Assembly (NCBI RefSeq): GCF_014384995.1
Contig: NZ_JACRSY010000050.1
Coordinates: forward strand, 1 to 15,567
Length of the DNA stretch: 15,567 nucleotides
From: Zhenhengia yiwuensis
Lineage (GTDB): Bacteria > Bacillota > Clostridia > Lachnospirales > Cellulosilyticaceae
Direction of reading: 5' to 3'
Made by a program: the position numbers and the translations under genes. Of this stretch, positions 1 to 7,026 are shown in pieces (position 1 is the first letter of the stretch; the number at the start of each line of letters is the position of its first letter). The notes below the pieces were generated by a model. It was not told the origin of the DNA. It was given only the letters and a program-made list of their open reading frames with translations, and did not search any database.

Positions 1-1
1 T

Positions 2-73
2 CATGGAACAATAGGGTATAAAACACCTATTGCTTACGAAAAAGAATACTACAAACAGAAGAAAGCTAGTTAA
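2..73 (+). CDS. IS3-family transposase (OrfB), C-terminal end, partial
   Basis: This is the last 23 codons of a reading frame that enters from the left edge and stops at TAA (71-73). The peptide HGTIGYKTPIAYEKEYYKQ has the R-I-H-x-x-I-G-Y-x-T-P ending typical of the integrase (rve) domain of IS3-family transposases, here starting at the H-G-T-I-G-Y part. The protein would be the DDE recombinase that moves the element. The family call rests on this short tail together with the IS3-style terminal repeat that follows at about 92-119. Whether the element is complete cannot be seen. Confidence 0.72.
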   Translation, partial: HGTIGYKTPIAYEKEYYKQKKAS

Positions 74-91
74 CTAGAAAATCTCCGTTTG

Positions 92-119
92 TAGTGTCTA
101 ATTTCTTGACATAGTATCA
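92..119 (+). repeat. Right terminal inverted repeat of the IS3-family element
   Basis: Read inward on the minus strand, the end begins TGATACTATGTCAAG and continues AAATTAGACACTA. That is the TG...TGTCAAG...TAGACA style seen at IS3-family ends. It lies just after the transposase stop, as expected for a right end. The terminal base is placed at 119 because these elements end in CA on this strand. The left copy is outside the window, so the boundary is inferred. The repeat contains TTGACA (106-111), a perfect -35 hexamer pointing out of the element toward the next gene. Confidence 0.6.
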
Positions 120-166
120 CTTGGATTAGTGCTAAAGATTTTGGATCATTCTAAGGAGGAAATAAT

Positions 167-997
167 ATGCTACATACAAGCATAGAACTTAATCAAGTTT
201 TTAAAGGGCTAGGGAGCCATGAACAAGGTGCTACACTGCATACTTATGTGATAGATAATAGCCCTGAAGTAGATATGGATAGAGTAAGACCAAGTATTAT
301 TATATGCCCAGGAGATGGATACGGCTTTACATCAGATCGAGAAGCTGAGCCGGTAGCTTTAGCTTTTGCAGCAGAAGGATATAATGCTTTTGTATTAAGA
401 TACAGTGTAAGTCCTAGTCATTATCCACAGCAACTTTTAGAAGTTTCAGCGGCTGTAGCTTATGTAAGACGTATGGCAAAGATATGGCATGTAGATACAG
501 ATAAAATCATTGTATGTGGTTTTTCAGCTGGAGGACACTTAGCAGGGCACCTAGGTGTATCTTGGCAGGAGCAGTTTATTCAAGATGCATTAGAGCTTAA
601 GGAGGCAGAGAATAAGCCTAATGCTATGATACTTGGCTATCCTGTTATTACAAGCGAGACCTTTGCACATGAAGGGTCTTTTAGAAACTTATTAGGTGAG
701 TCTTATGAAATGGATAAAGAGAAGGTTTCACTAGAGGTTTTAGTAAGTGAACTTACACCACCGGCTTTTATCTGGCATACTTTTGAAGATCAAGCTGTAC
801 CTGTAGAAAATAGCATGCTCTTTGCACAGGCACTTAAAAAATATAATATTCCTTTTGAACTTCATATTTATCCAAAAGGTGGACATGGATTAAGTCTTTG
901 TGATCAAAGAACAGCTAAGCCAGATGCGGATTATCTCGTTAATACTCATGTGGGAACATGGTTTAGATTAGCTATAGAATGGATGAATCAATTATAG
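167..997 (+). CDS. Alpha/beta hydrolase, carbohydrate (acetyl xylan) esterase-like
   Basis: A 276-residue alpha/beta hydrolase resembling the xylanase/acetyl-esterase group (BD-FAE/Aes type) that removes acetyl groups from plant or host glycans. The nucleophile elbow is GFSAGGH with Ser120. The likely acid is Asp208 in HTFEDQAVP and the likely base is His240 in PKGGHGLSL. The oxyanion region is CPGDGYGF (47-54) rather than the classic HGGG. No signal peptide is visible, so it probably acts inside the cell on imported acetylated sugars. The start has a strong site, AAGGAGG, ending 7 bases upstream. It sits alone between an IS end and a terminator at 1137-1172. The fold and triad are convincing; the substrate is inferred. 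Confidence 0.85.
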   Translation: MLHTSIELNQVFKGLGSHEQGATLHTYVIDNSPEVDMDRVRPSIIICPGDGYGFTSDREAEPVALAFAAEGYNAFVLRYSVSPSHYPQQLLEVSAAVAYVRRMAKIWHVDTDKIIVCGFSAGGHLAGHLGVSWQEQFIQDALELKEAENKPNAMILGYPVITSETFAHEGSFRNLLGESYEMDKEKVSLEVLVSELTPPAFIWHTFEDQAVPVENSMLFAQALKKYNIPFELHIYPKGGHGLSLCDQRTAKPDADYLVNTHVGTWFRLAIEWMNQL

Positions 998-1338
998 AAA
1001 TAGAGAAGAAAAAGTCTAAATCCATCTAAGTCAAATACAACAGACCAAATAACTTTGAATGTACAAAATGCGTAGAATCAGAATACGGTCATTGTATAGT
1101 AGAGATAAAACTTAAGTGATTTATAAATTTATAGCTAAAAAGACTGTCGGAAAAGCTTACGGCAGTCTTTTTAGTTAGTTAGAAATATGAAAGAAATTTT
1201 CAGTATGTAGTAGATAATTAAATGTATAATTTGTATATAAAATTAAATAAATAACTTGAAAATATTATATAAGTATGTAAAAATTAAGGTATAAATAAGT
1301 ATAATAATTTAAAACATACTGTTAAAAAGGAGATAAAA
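998..1338. other. 341-base intergenic region before the sialidase gene
   Basis: Apart from the terminator at 1137-1175, I see no gene. The part after the terminator (1180-1330) is extremely AT-rich with several -10-like hexamers, for example TATAAT at 1225-1230 and 1300-1305, but none has a good -35 at the right distance. The heptamer AGTATGT occurs at 1202-1208 and 1272-1278, and its reverse complement ACATACT at 1314-1320, just upstream of the ribosome binding site. These could be operator half-sites or chance in AT-rich DNA. Confidence 0.4.
1137..1175 (+). terminator. Intrinsic terminator after the esterase gene
   Basis: Left arm AAAAAGACTGTCG (1137-1149) pairs with right arm CGGCAGTCTTTTT (1160-1172) through one G-U pair, with a 10-base loop. 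The U-rich right arm supplies the U tract. It lies 140 bases after the esterase stop. Confidence 0.85.
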
Positions 1339-2643
1339 ATGAAAATTTTTTCCAAACAAATTTTTGATGCAGAGTATTATAGAATTCCATCCTTAATTGT
1401 AACAAAAAAAGGAACAGTTATAGCATGTGCAGATGCTCGTTATACGGATCCTGCAGATAATCCTAACCGTATTGATAAAGTGATAAGAAGAAGCGAAGAT
1501 CATGGTGTAACCTGGCAGGAACCTATTCTAGCAGTAGAAAGTGTAGGAGAAGGAAGAAGTGAAGGTGCAGGAGATATTGACCCTTCTATGGTATATGATG
1601 CTGATACAGATACTATATGGTTATTTTATTGCCATACACCAGGAGGGGTTGGTTTATGGAATTCAAGGCCAGGCAAGGGGGTAGACAAGGAAGGCAATCG
1701 CTACCTTTATGATGTACATAATAACAGATTTGTGCTAAGAGATGGCGTGATCTCTAGTGAATCGGGAGAAGCTACCTCATTACGTGTAGATGAAGCAGGC
1801 TACGTTTATAAAGAGGATGAGTTAATCGGTAATATTTTTAAAGGGACAGGCCCATTACTAGAAGAGCGTACATCCTTTTTAGAAGTTGTATATAGTAAAG
1901 ATGATGGATTAACTTGGTCTAAACCCATTAATTTAAATGGACAAGTTAAAGAAGAGTGGATGAAATTTATAGGGCCTGGACCTGGCGTAGGTATTCAAAT
2001 GACGACAGAAAAGTATAAAGGAAGATTAGTTGTACCGATTTACTTTTCTAATCATACCAATGCTGTGGGATGGACGATGTCTTGCTGTTTAATCATAAGT
2101 GATGACCATGGTCAAACTTGGACAAGAGGCAATTCACCAAATGATGGGCGCCTTTATAAAGGAGAAGCTGTAGAAGCTCGTACACTTTTAGACTATGAAG
2201 CATGTTTAACTGAATCTCAAGTTGTAGAATTAAATGATGGTAGATTACTGTATATGATGAGGAACCATGATAGGCAAAAACGTACAGCTAGAGCTTATAG
2301 TGAAGATGGGGGTATGACTTGGAGCCAGGTAGAATGGGTAGATGAGTTTGAAGATCCGACTTGTCAGTCTTCACTCATTAAGTATCCAGACTTAGGAGAT
2401 GGAAAAGAGCGCATTTTATTTGCTAATCCAGGTAATGAGAAAGAACGTAAAAAAGGTACAGTGAGATTAAGTGAAGATGGTGGCCAAACTTTCCCTTATG
2501 CAAAAGTCATTAAAGAAGATGATTTTGTTTATAATAGTATGGCTGTTTTACAGGATGGAACAATAGGTATGCTTTACGAAGGCAGAGATGATATGAAGGA
2601 AATGGAATTTATAAAATTCACCTTAGATTGGATTAAGGAATAA
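1339..2643 (+). CDS. Sialidase/neuraminidase-family glycosidase (GH33-like, BNR/Asp-box)
   Basis: A 434-residue six-bladed beta-propeller hydrolase of the sialidase type. The Arg of the RIP motif is Arg15 in YRIPSL. Five Asp boxes follow the pattern S-x-D-x-G-x-T-W/F: 52-59, 186-193, 254-261, 321-328 and 378-385. By family pattern, Glu292 in TESQVVEL, Arg308, Arg370 or Arg376, and Tyr398 in FVYNSMAVL fit the remaining active-site positions; the acid/base Asp should lie in the 36-46 loop. The expected reaction is release of terminal sialic acid or a related 2-keto sugar from glycans. There is no signal peptide or anchor, so it is probably cytoplasmic and acts on short imported oligosaccharides. 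No sialate catabolism genes (nanA, nanE, nanK) are in the window, so the sugar specificity is open. GGAGA lies upstream of the ATG. Confidence 0.85.
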   Translation: MKIFSKQIFDAEYYRIPSLIVTKKGTVIACADARYTDPADNPNRIDKVIRRSEDHGVTWQEPILAVESVGEGRSEGAGDIDPSMVYDADTDTIWLFYCHTPGGVGLWNSRPGKGVDKEGNRYLYDVHNNRFVLRDGVISSESGEATSLRVDEAGYVYKEDELIGNIFKGTGPLLEERTSFLEVVYSKDDGLTWSKPINLNGQVKEEWMKFIGPGPGVGIQMTTEKYKGRLVVPIYFSNHTNAVGWTMSCCLIISDDHGQTWTRGNSPNDGRLYKGEAVEARTLLDYEACLTESQVVELNDGRLLYMMRNHDRQKRTARAYSEDGGMTWSQVEWVDEFEDPTCQSSLIKYPDLGDGKERILFANPGNEKERKKGTVRLSEDGGQTFPYAKVIKEDDFVYNSMAVLQDGTIGMLYEGRDDMKEMEFIKFTLDWIKE

Positions 2644-2659
2644 TCAAGGTGATTTAGAG

Positions 2660-2687
2660 AAAAGGCACTTATAGAAGTGCCTTTTTT
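2660..2687 (+). terminator. Intrinsic terminator after the sialidase gene
   Basis: AAAGGCACTT (2661-2670) pairs perfectly with AAGTGCCTTT (2675-2684) around the 4-base loop ATAG. A run of T follows to 2687. It lies 17 bases after the stop codon. Confidence 0.9.
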
Positions 2688-2727
2688 AATGCACATTTTA
2701 TAAAAATAGAATAGATTAGAGTTTGGG

Positions 2728-2752
2728 GTATGAAAAAAAATCATACTTTTTT
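2728..2752 (+). terminator. Second hairpin plus T-run upstream of the transporter operon
   Basis: GTATGA (2728-2733) and TCATAC (2741-2746) form a 6-bp stem around seven A residues, followed directly by T6 (2747-2752). This is either a weak back-up terminator or, because it lies just before the AT-rich promoter region of the transporter operon, an operator-like inverted repeat. The same GTATGA/TCATAC core recurs in the terminator at the end of that operon. Confidence 0.45.
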
Positions 2753-2832
2753 AAAAAATAAACTTATATATAATAAATAGTATAAAAGATTTATTTGATA
2801 AGTTTTTAGGGAATACATTAGGGGGGGATGGT

Positions 2833-3591
2833 ATGAATAAGATTTCGGATAAGGTATGGATTCTTATTTCTTTTGTAACAGCTATTGTTTTGTGGCAACT
2901 TATTTCTATGTCTGAGGCAGGGGTTGTTTTTGCTTCACCTGTAGAGGTCATAGAAAAGTGTATTAAGAAAATAGCAGATGGAACTTTATGGCTACATATT
3001 TCCTACAGCTTATTTCGTGTAATTGCAGGTTTTTCTCTTGCTTTTATTGCCTCTATTCCAGTAGCTTTTTTAATGGGATGGTATAGACCGGTTAGAGGTT
3101 TAATCGAGCCTTGGATACAATTTGTAAGAAATATACCGCCACTTGCTTACATACCCCTTATTATTGTTGGGGTAGGGGTAGATGAAAGGTCAAAGGTAAC
3201 CGTGATTTTTATTGCTTCTTTTTTAGTATTAGTGGTAACTATTTATCAAGGTGTACGCAGTGTAGATGCTACACTGATTAAAGCAGCTAAAATACTTGGA
3301 GCATCGGATAGAGATATTTTCTTTAAAGTCGTTATGCCAGCTTCTACCCCCTTTATTTTAGTGGGTACAAGACTAGGTTTATCCGCAGCCTTAACCACAT
3401 TAGTAGCTGCAGAACTGACAGGTGCATCAAAGGGGCTTGGCATGATGATTCAAACAGCAAGTGGAAATTATGATATGGGAACGGTACTGCTTGGTATTAT
3501 TATTATAGGCATTATAGGAATGGCTATGGAGAAATTCGTTAGATTTCTTGAAAGGAGGCTCACAGGATGGCAGGAGACTCATGTACAGTAA
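2833..3591 (+). CDS. ABC transporter permease, SsuC/TauC type
   Basis: A 252-residue inner-membrane permease with about six hydrophobic helices (roughly 8-25, 61-81, 98-115, 120-140, 174-195, 217-233). The cytoplasmic coupling (EAA-like) loop is AAKILGASDRDIFFKVVMP (151-169). The family moves sulfonates, taurine, nitrate or thiamin-precursor-like solutes; the ligand cannot be read from a permease. It starts after a G7 tract (GGGGGGG, ending about 6 bases before the ATG) that serves as an unusual ribosome binding site. Its last 25 bases overlap the ATPase gene in another frame, implying translational coupling. TATAAT at 2769-2774 is a possible -10, but no good -35 precedes it. Confidence 0.93.
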   Translation: MNKISDKVWILISFVTAIVLWQLISMSEAGVVFASPVEVIEKCIKKIADGTLWLHISYSLFRVIAGFSLAFIASIPVAFLMGWYRPVRGLIEPWIQFVRNIPPLAYIPLIIVGVGVDERSKVTVIFIASFLVLVVTIYQGVRSVDATLIKAAKILGASDRDIFFKVVMPASTPFILVGTRLGLSAALTTLVAAELTGASKGLGMMIQTASGNYDMGTVLLGIIIIGIIGMAMEKFVRFLERRLTGWQETHVQ

Positions 3592-4358
3592 AGGTTAAGA
3601 TTGACCATGTCAAAAAAGTTTTCAATGTAAGAGGAAATGAAGTGGTAGCGCTTAACGGTGTAGACCTAGAGATTAAAGAGAATGAATTTGTATGTGTAGT
3701 AGGACCTTCGGGCTGTGGTAAGTCAACCTTACTTAATATTATTGCAGGCTTAGATGTACCTAGTTCAGGTAATGTTCTTTTAGATGGAAATCCTATAGAT
3801 GGACCAGGAACAGAGCGTGGTGTAGTCTTTCAACAATATGCCCTTTTCCCTTGGCTAACGGTAGAGAAGAATATTGCCTTTGGGCTTAAACTAAGAGGCA
3901 TGAAGCGAGAAGATGTTCAAAAAGAAACAGCAAAATACTTAGACATAGTAGGACTAAGTAGCTTTGCAAAAAGTTATCCTAAAGAGCTATCTGGAGGGAT
4001 GAAACAAAGGGTAGCTATAGCCAGAGCTTATGCAGTAAATCCAGAAGTTCTTTTAATGGATGAACCTTTTGGTGCTTTAGATGCACAGACAAGAACACAG
4101 CTTCAAAGTGAGCTTTTACAGACTTGGGAGAGAGAGCAAAAGACTTGTTTCTTTATTACACATGATGTAGAGGAAGCCATTATCTTGGCACAACGTGTAG
4201 TCATTATGAGTGCAAGACCAGGGCGTATTAAGGAAATTGTTGAGGTGAATATTCCTTATCCAAGAACACAAGAAACCAAAATGTCACAAGAATTTTTAGA
4301 ACTTAAAAATTACATCTGGGGTCAGGTTTATGAGGAGTATCTAGCAGTGAGAAAGTAG
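3567..4358 (+). CDS. ABC transporter ATP-binding protein, SsuB/TauB type
   Basis: A 263-residue importer ATPase with a full motif set: Walker A GPSGCGKST (46-54), Q-loop FQQYALFPW (88-96), signature LSGGMKQR (141-148), Walker B VLLMDEP (161-167), D-loop GALD and switch His199 in ITHDVEEA. It hydrolyses ATP in the cytoplasm to drive uptake through the permease encoded just upstream. The start at 3567 has AAAGGAGG upstream inside the permease gene, which supports the 25-base overlap. The lipoprotein gene follows 21 bases after its stop. It is intact and of normal length. The FPW Q-loop context fits the nitrate/sulfonate/taurine branch. Confidence 0.95.
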   Translation: MAGDSCTVKVKIDHVKKVFNVRGNEVVALNGVDLEIKENEFVCVVGPSGCGKSTLLNIIAGLDVPSSGNVLLDGNPIDGPGTERGVVFQQYALFPWLTVEKNIAFGLKLRGMKREDVQKETAKYLDIVGLSSFAKSYPKELSGGMKQRVAIARAYAVNPEVLLMDEPFGALDAQTRTQLQSELLQTWEREQKTCFFITHDVEEAIILAQRVVIMSARPGRIKEIVEVNIPYPRTQETKMSQEFLELKNYIWGQVYEEYLAVRK

Positions 4359-4379
4359 AAGGATAGAGGGGGAAAAAGT

Positions 4380-5408
4380 ATGAGGAAAATCTTTAAATTA
4401 GCCTTAATGGGTTTATTAACAATGAGTATGGCTGTAGGATGTACACCAAGTCAAAGTACAGGGGCACAGGCAGGTGAGGCAGGGAATAAAACACCTGATA
4501 AGGTACGCGTAGCTTATATGCCTAATATGGGAAGTGCTTCAGCAGTTGTATCAGGTATTGAGCAAGGTTATTTTGAAGAATATGGTCTAGATATAGAGCT
4601 TGTACAATTTGCAGGAGGTCCTGCAGAAATTGCTGCCCTTGCTTCTGGGGATATTCAAATTGCTCAGATTGGGCATGGTGCACATGCACTTTGTATTGAA
4701 GGGGAAGCTAAAGTTTTTGCTATTGATGCCTTAAGTTTATCGGATGTTGTATTAGCCAATAAAGATAAAGGGGTTAGCAGGATAGAAGATTTAAAAGGAA
4801 AGAAAGTGGCTGTTCAAGCAGGAACTTCTTCAGAAATTATTTTAAATTTAGCCCTTGAAAAAGCAGGGATGACGCAAAAAGACCTAGAGATTATTCAAAT
4901 GGAAGCTTCCGGTATGGTATCTGCTATGGTTGGAGGCAGTATAGATGCTTGTGCAACATGGGAACCAAGTTCTACAACCATTATGAATCAAATGGGTGAT
5001 AGCTGTATTACTTTAGCAGGCAATGAAGACTTCTTAGAACAAGCTACTTTTGCAAGTGGTTATATTACCACAGATAAATATGCTAAAGAAAATAAAGATA
5101 TTTTAGTACGCTTTGCAAAAGCACTCTTAAAAGCACAGGATTATAGAAATCCTCATATTGAAGAGATTTGCAAGGCAGTAGCGAAGCTCATAGAAGCTGA
5201 TGAAGCTACTATCCTAGATACAAAGAATGGAGCGAAATGGCTAACAGGGGAAGAAATTAAAGCTAGCTTAGAAGATGGTACCATTAAGAAGTATTATGAA
5301 AGTCAGCAACAAGTCTTCATTAATGCAGGTAGAATTCCAGAACCAGTACCTGTTGAAGATTATGTGATGTTTGATATTATGGAAGAGGCAACAAGTAGCT
5401 ATAAATAA
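4380..5408 (+). CDS. ABC transporter substrate-binding lipoprotein (NMT1/SsuA-like)
   Basis: A 342-residue solute-binding protein. A lipoprotein signal peptide with a basic N-terminus (MRKIFK) and hydrophobic core ends in the lipobox MAVGC, so the mature protein starts at lipid-modified Cys21. A Ser/Thr/Gly-rich linker follows, then a type II periplasmic-binding fold beginning KVRVAYMPNMGSASAV and containing LKGKKVAVQAG and ACATWEPS, which are typical of the SsuA/TauA/NMT1 group. It captures the solute outside the membrane and delivers it to the permease. No sulfonate monooxygenase or sulfatase is nearby, so sulfonate specificity is not supported by context. The ribosome binding site is purine-rich (AGAGGGGGAAAAAG). 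Confidence 0.92.
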   Translation: MRKIFKLALMGLLTMSMAVGCTPSQSTGAQAGEAGNKTPDKVRVAYMPNMGSASAVVSGIEQGYFEEYGLDIELVQFAGGPAEIAALASGDIQIAQIGHGAHALCIEGEAKVFAIDALSLSDVVLANKDKGVSRIEDLKGKKVAVQAGTSSEIILNLALEKAGMTQKDLEIIQMEASGMVSAMVGGSIDACATWEPSSTTIMNQMGDSCITLAGNEDFLEQATFASGYITTDKYAKENKDILVRFAKALLKAQDYRNPHIEEICKAVAKLIEADEATILDTKNGAKWLTGEEIKASLEDGTIKKYYESQQQVFINAGRIPEPVPVEDYVMFDIMEEATSSYK

Positions 5409-5427
5409 AGATTATAAAGTTTATAAG

Positions 5428-5460
5428 AAGAGAGTATGACTTAAGAGTCATACTCTTTTA
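5428..5460 (+). terminator. Strong intrinsic terminator closing the transporter operon
   Basis: AGAGTATGACT (5431-5441) pairs perfectly with AGTCATACTCT (5446-5456) around a 4-base loop, followed by TTTT. Three more A/G-T pairs extend the base. It lies 23 bases after the lipoprotein stop and separates the transporter from the kinase gene. Confidence 0.93.
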
Positions 5461-5514
5461 TTATTTAGAATTTTGTGATAAAATTAAGAGAACATAAGCA
5501 ACATAGGAGGAAGT

Positions 5515-5751
5515 ATGCTTATCCTTATTATGATTTTAATGGCTATTGTCTGTCTTTATGTAATTTGTGTAAAAAAAGATAGTATTTCTTTTTTACTGTT
5601 TGGATTATGTTTAAGTTTTATTATTATGTTTATTGGTATTATCATTTATATTGCAAAATCGGGAGGCTTTTCCCAATCTCAACGCTTTTTTCTCTTTTTA
5701 ATTCCAAGTATTCAAGTGAAACTGCAATATTTACCTATTAGCCTAGATTGA
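5515..5751 (+). CDS. N-terminal membrane fragment of the split histidine kinase
   Basis: This 78-codon frame has a good ribosome binding site (AGGAGG ending 4 bases before the ATG). It encodes two strongly hydrophobic segments (about 1-18 and 26-48) and the start of a third. It ends at TGA (5749-5751) and the same frame continues with only three codons before ATG 5761, where the kinase resumes in mid-membrane-domain. I read it as the first part of one 500-codon gene, 5515-7014, broken by one stop. It has no recognisable function alone. It could still be made as a separate small membrane protein coupled to the downstream frame. Confidence 0.7.
   Translation: MLILIMILMAIVCLYVICVKKDSISFLLFGLCLSFIIMFIGIIIYIAKSGGFSQSQRFFLFLIPSIQVKLQYLPISLD
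5749..5751 (+). other. In-frame TGA interrupting the histidine kinase gene
   Basis: Both flanking frames are in the same phase and read YLPISLD-stop-LGYMVAIGRF without any shift. A single base change would restore a sense codon, for example CGA (Arg) or TGG (Trp). The base after TGA is T, not the C that favours readthrough, and I see no obvious selenocysteine hairpin immediately after it. Confidence 0.75.
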
Positions 5752-5760
5752 TTAGGATAT

Positions 5761-7014
5761 ATGGTTGCAATAGGGCGCTTTACCTTTCCTATCATCCTTC
5801 TGAGCACGGCCATGCATTATTCCATGGTGCCAGCTATCAGGAAGAGACTCCCATATATGAAGTGGCTTATACTGCCAACAGTTTTTTGGCTCATTTACTA
5901 TTATCCCAAAGTTTTTAGAGAAGTGGTACGCGGACGATACTTTTTGCAAGCTTTTATGATTAAACTAGCCTTTGCATGGATTAGTTTATGTATTGTTAGT
6001 GCTATTACCGTACTACTTATTGAATATAGAAGTATTACCATTCCTTTTTGTAAACGTCACTTCAGATGGGTGATTTTATCTTATTTAAGTATTACCTTGT
6101 TATATAGTCTTTATTGTATTCAAGACCCAGCTCAAATTTATCAGACCTATGGTGTAGATTATATGTGGATTAGAGGGATAAGCTATACCACTTCAGCCAT
6201 GTCTACCTTTGGGTGGATTGGACTAACTTGCTGTGGCATTTTCTTTATTTTATTAGGGAGTTTTAGCATAGCCCATTATACTCAGGTGAAAAGGCTAGAT
6301 GAGAAAAATGAAGTCCTTTTACAACATAAGTTTGATACAAGTAATATGGGGGCTACAGTTTTTGTACATAGCATGAAGAATCAGCTTCTAGCCAATAGAG
6401 TGGTCAATAAAAAAATCATAGAACTTTTAGAAGAACCTGAGCCAGATTTGGAGAAACTCAAAGGCTATACAAGGCGGCTCAATGAACTGAATGAAGGCAT
6501 GCTTAGGCATATGGAGGAGCTTTATAAATCCATTAAGAACAACGCCATGTATCTTATGCCTATTTCAATTACGCAGCCTGTACAGTTAGCTCTTATCAAG
6601 TTTCATGAGAAGTATCCAGAATATGAGGTTCAGGTTAACCTTAAAACCCAAGAGATGGTGCTTGCAGATGAAGTCCATTTGAGTGAAGCGATTTATAATC
6701 TTCTTACCAATGGGTATGAGGCAGCAGTAGAGGCACATGAAGATGAGGCAAAAGTAGAACTGATTACTTATAGTGAACGACTATATACCGTAATTGAAGT
6801 ACGGGATAATGGCAAGGGTCTGTCTAAAGAAAAGCTAGGGAAAATCTTTGATCCCTTTTTTACAAGTAAAAATACGAATTATAACTGGGGAATGGGGCTG
6901 TACTATGTAAAGAAAATTATAAAGGGGCATTTAGGCAGCTTGCGTGTAGAAAGCATAGAAAATGAAGGAACGCACATGTTTATTTTATTACCTAAGTTTA
7001 GTGAGAACACTTAA
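5761..7014 (+). CDS. Membrane sensor histidine kinase (main part of split gene)
   Basis: A 417-residue frame. About five more membrane segments cover residues 5-175, followed by a kinase core: H-box FVHSMKNQLL with His203, N-box SEAIYNLLTNGYEAA with Asn313, G1 box RDNGKG (348-353), F box FDPFFTSKN (363-371) and G2 box WGMGLYYVKKI (376-386). It would autophosphorylate His203 and pass phosphate to the regulator encoded 12 bases downstream. The true protein probably began at 5515, giving seven membrane segments. As found, ATG 5761 has only AGGA at a short 3-base spacing, so expression would depend on reinitiation after the upstream TGA or on readthrough. The catalytic domain looks undamaged. Confidence 0.85.
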   Translation: MVAIGRFTFPIILLSTAMHYSMVPAIRKRLPYMKWLILPTVFWLIYYYPKVFREVVRGRYFLQAFMIKLAFAWISLCIVSAITVLLIEYRSITIPFCKRHFRWVILSYLSITLLYSLYCIQDPAQIYQTYGVDYMWIRGISYTTSAMSTFGWIGLTCCGIFFILLGSFSIAHYTQVKRLDEKNEVLLQHKFDTSNMGATVFVHSMKNQLLANRVVNKKIIELLEEPEPDLEKLKGYTRRLNELNEGMLRHMEELYKSIKNNAMYLMPISITQPVQLALIKFHEKYPEYEVQVNLKTQEMVLADEVHLSEAIYNLLTNGYEAAVEAHEDEAKVELITYSERLYTVIEVRDNGKGLSKEKLGKIFDPFFTSKNTNYNWGMGLYYVKKIIKGHLGSLRVESIENEGTHMFILLPKFSENT

Positions 7015-7026
7015 GGGAGGTAGACT

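Noticed and set aside
5749..5751. TGA as a selenocysteine codon in the kinase.
   Set aside because: Selenocysteine is not expected in a membrane helix of a sensor kinase, and no clear hairpin of the required type follows immediately; a nonsense mutation is simpler.
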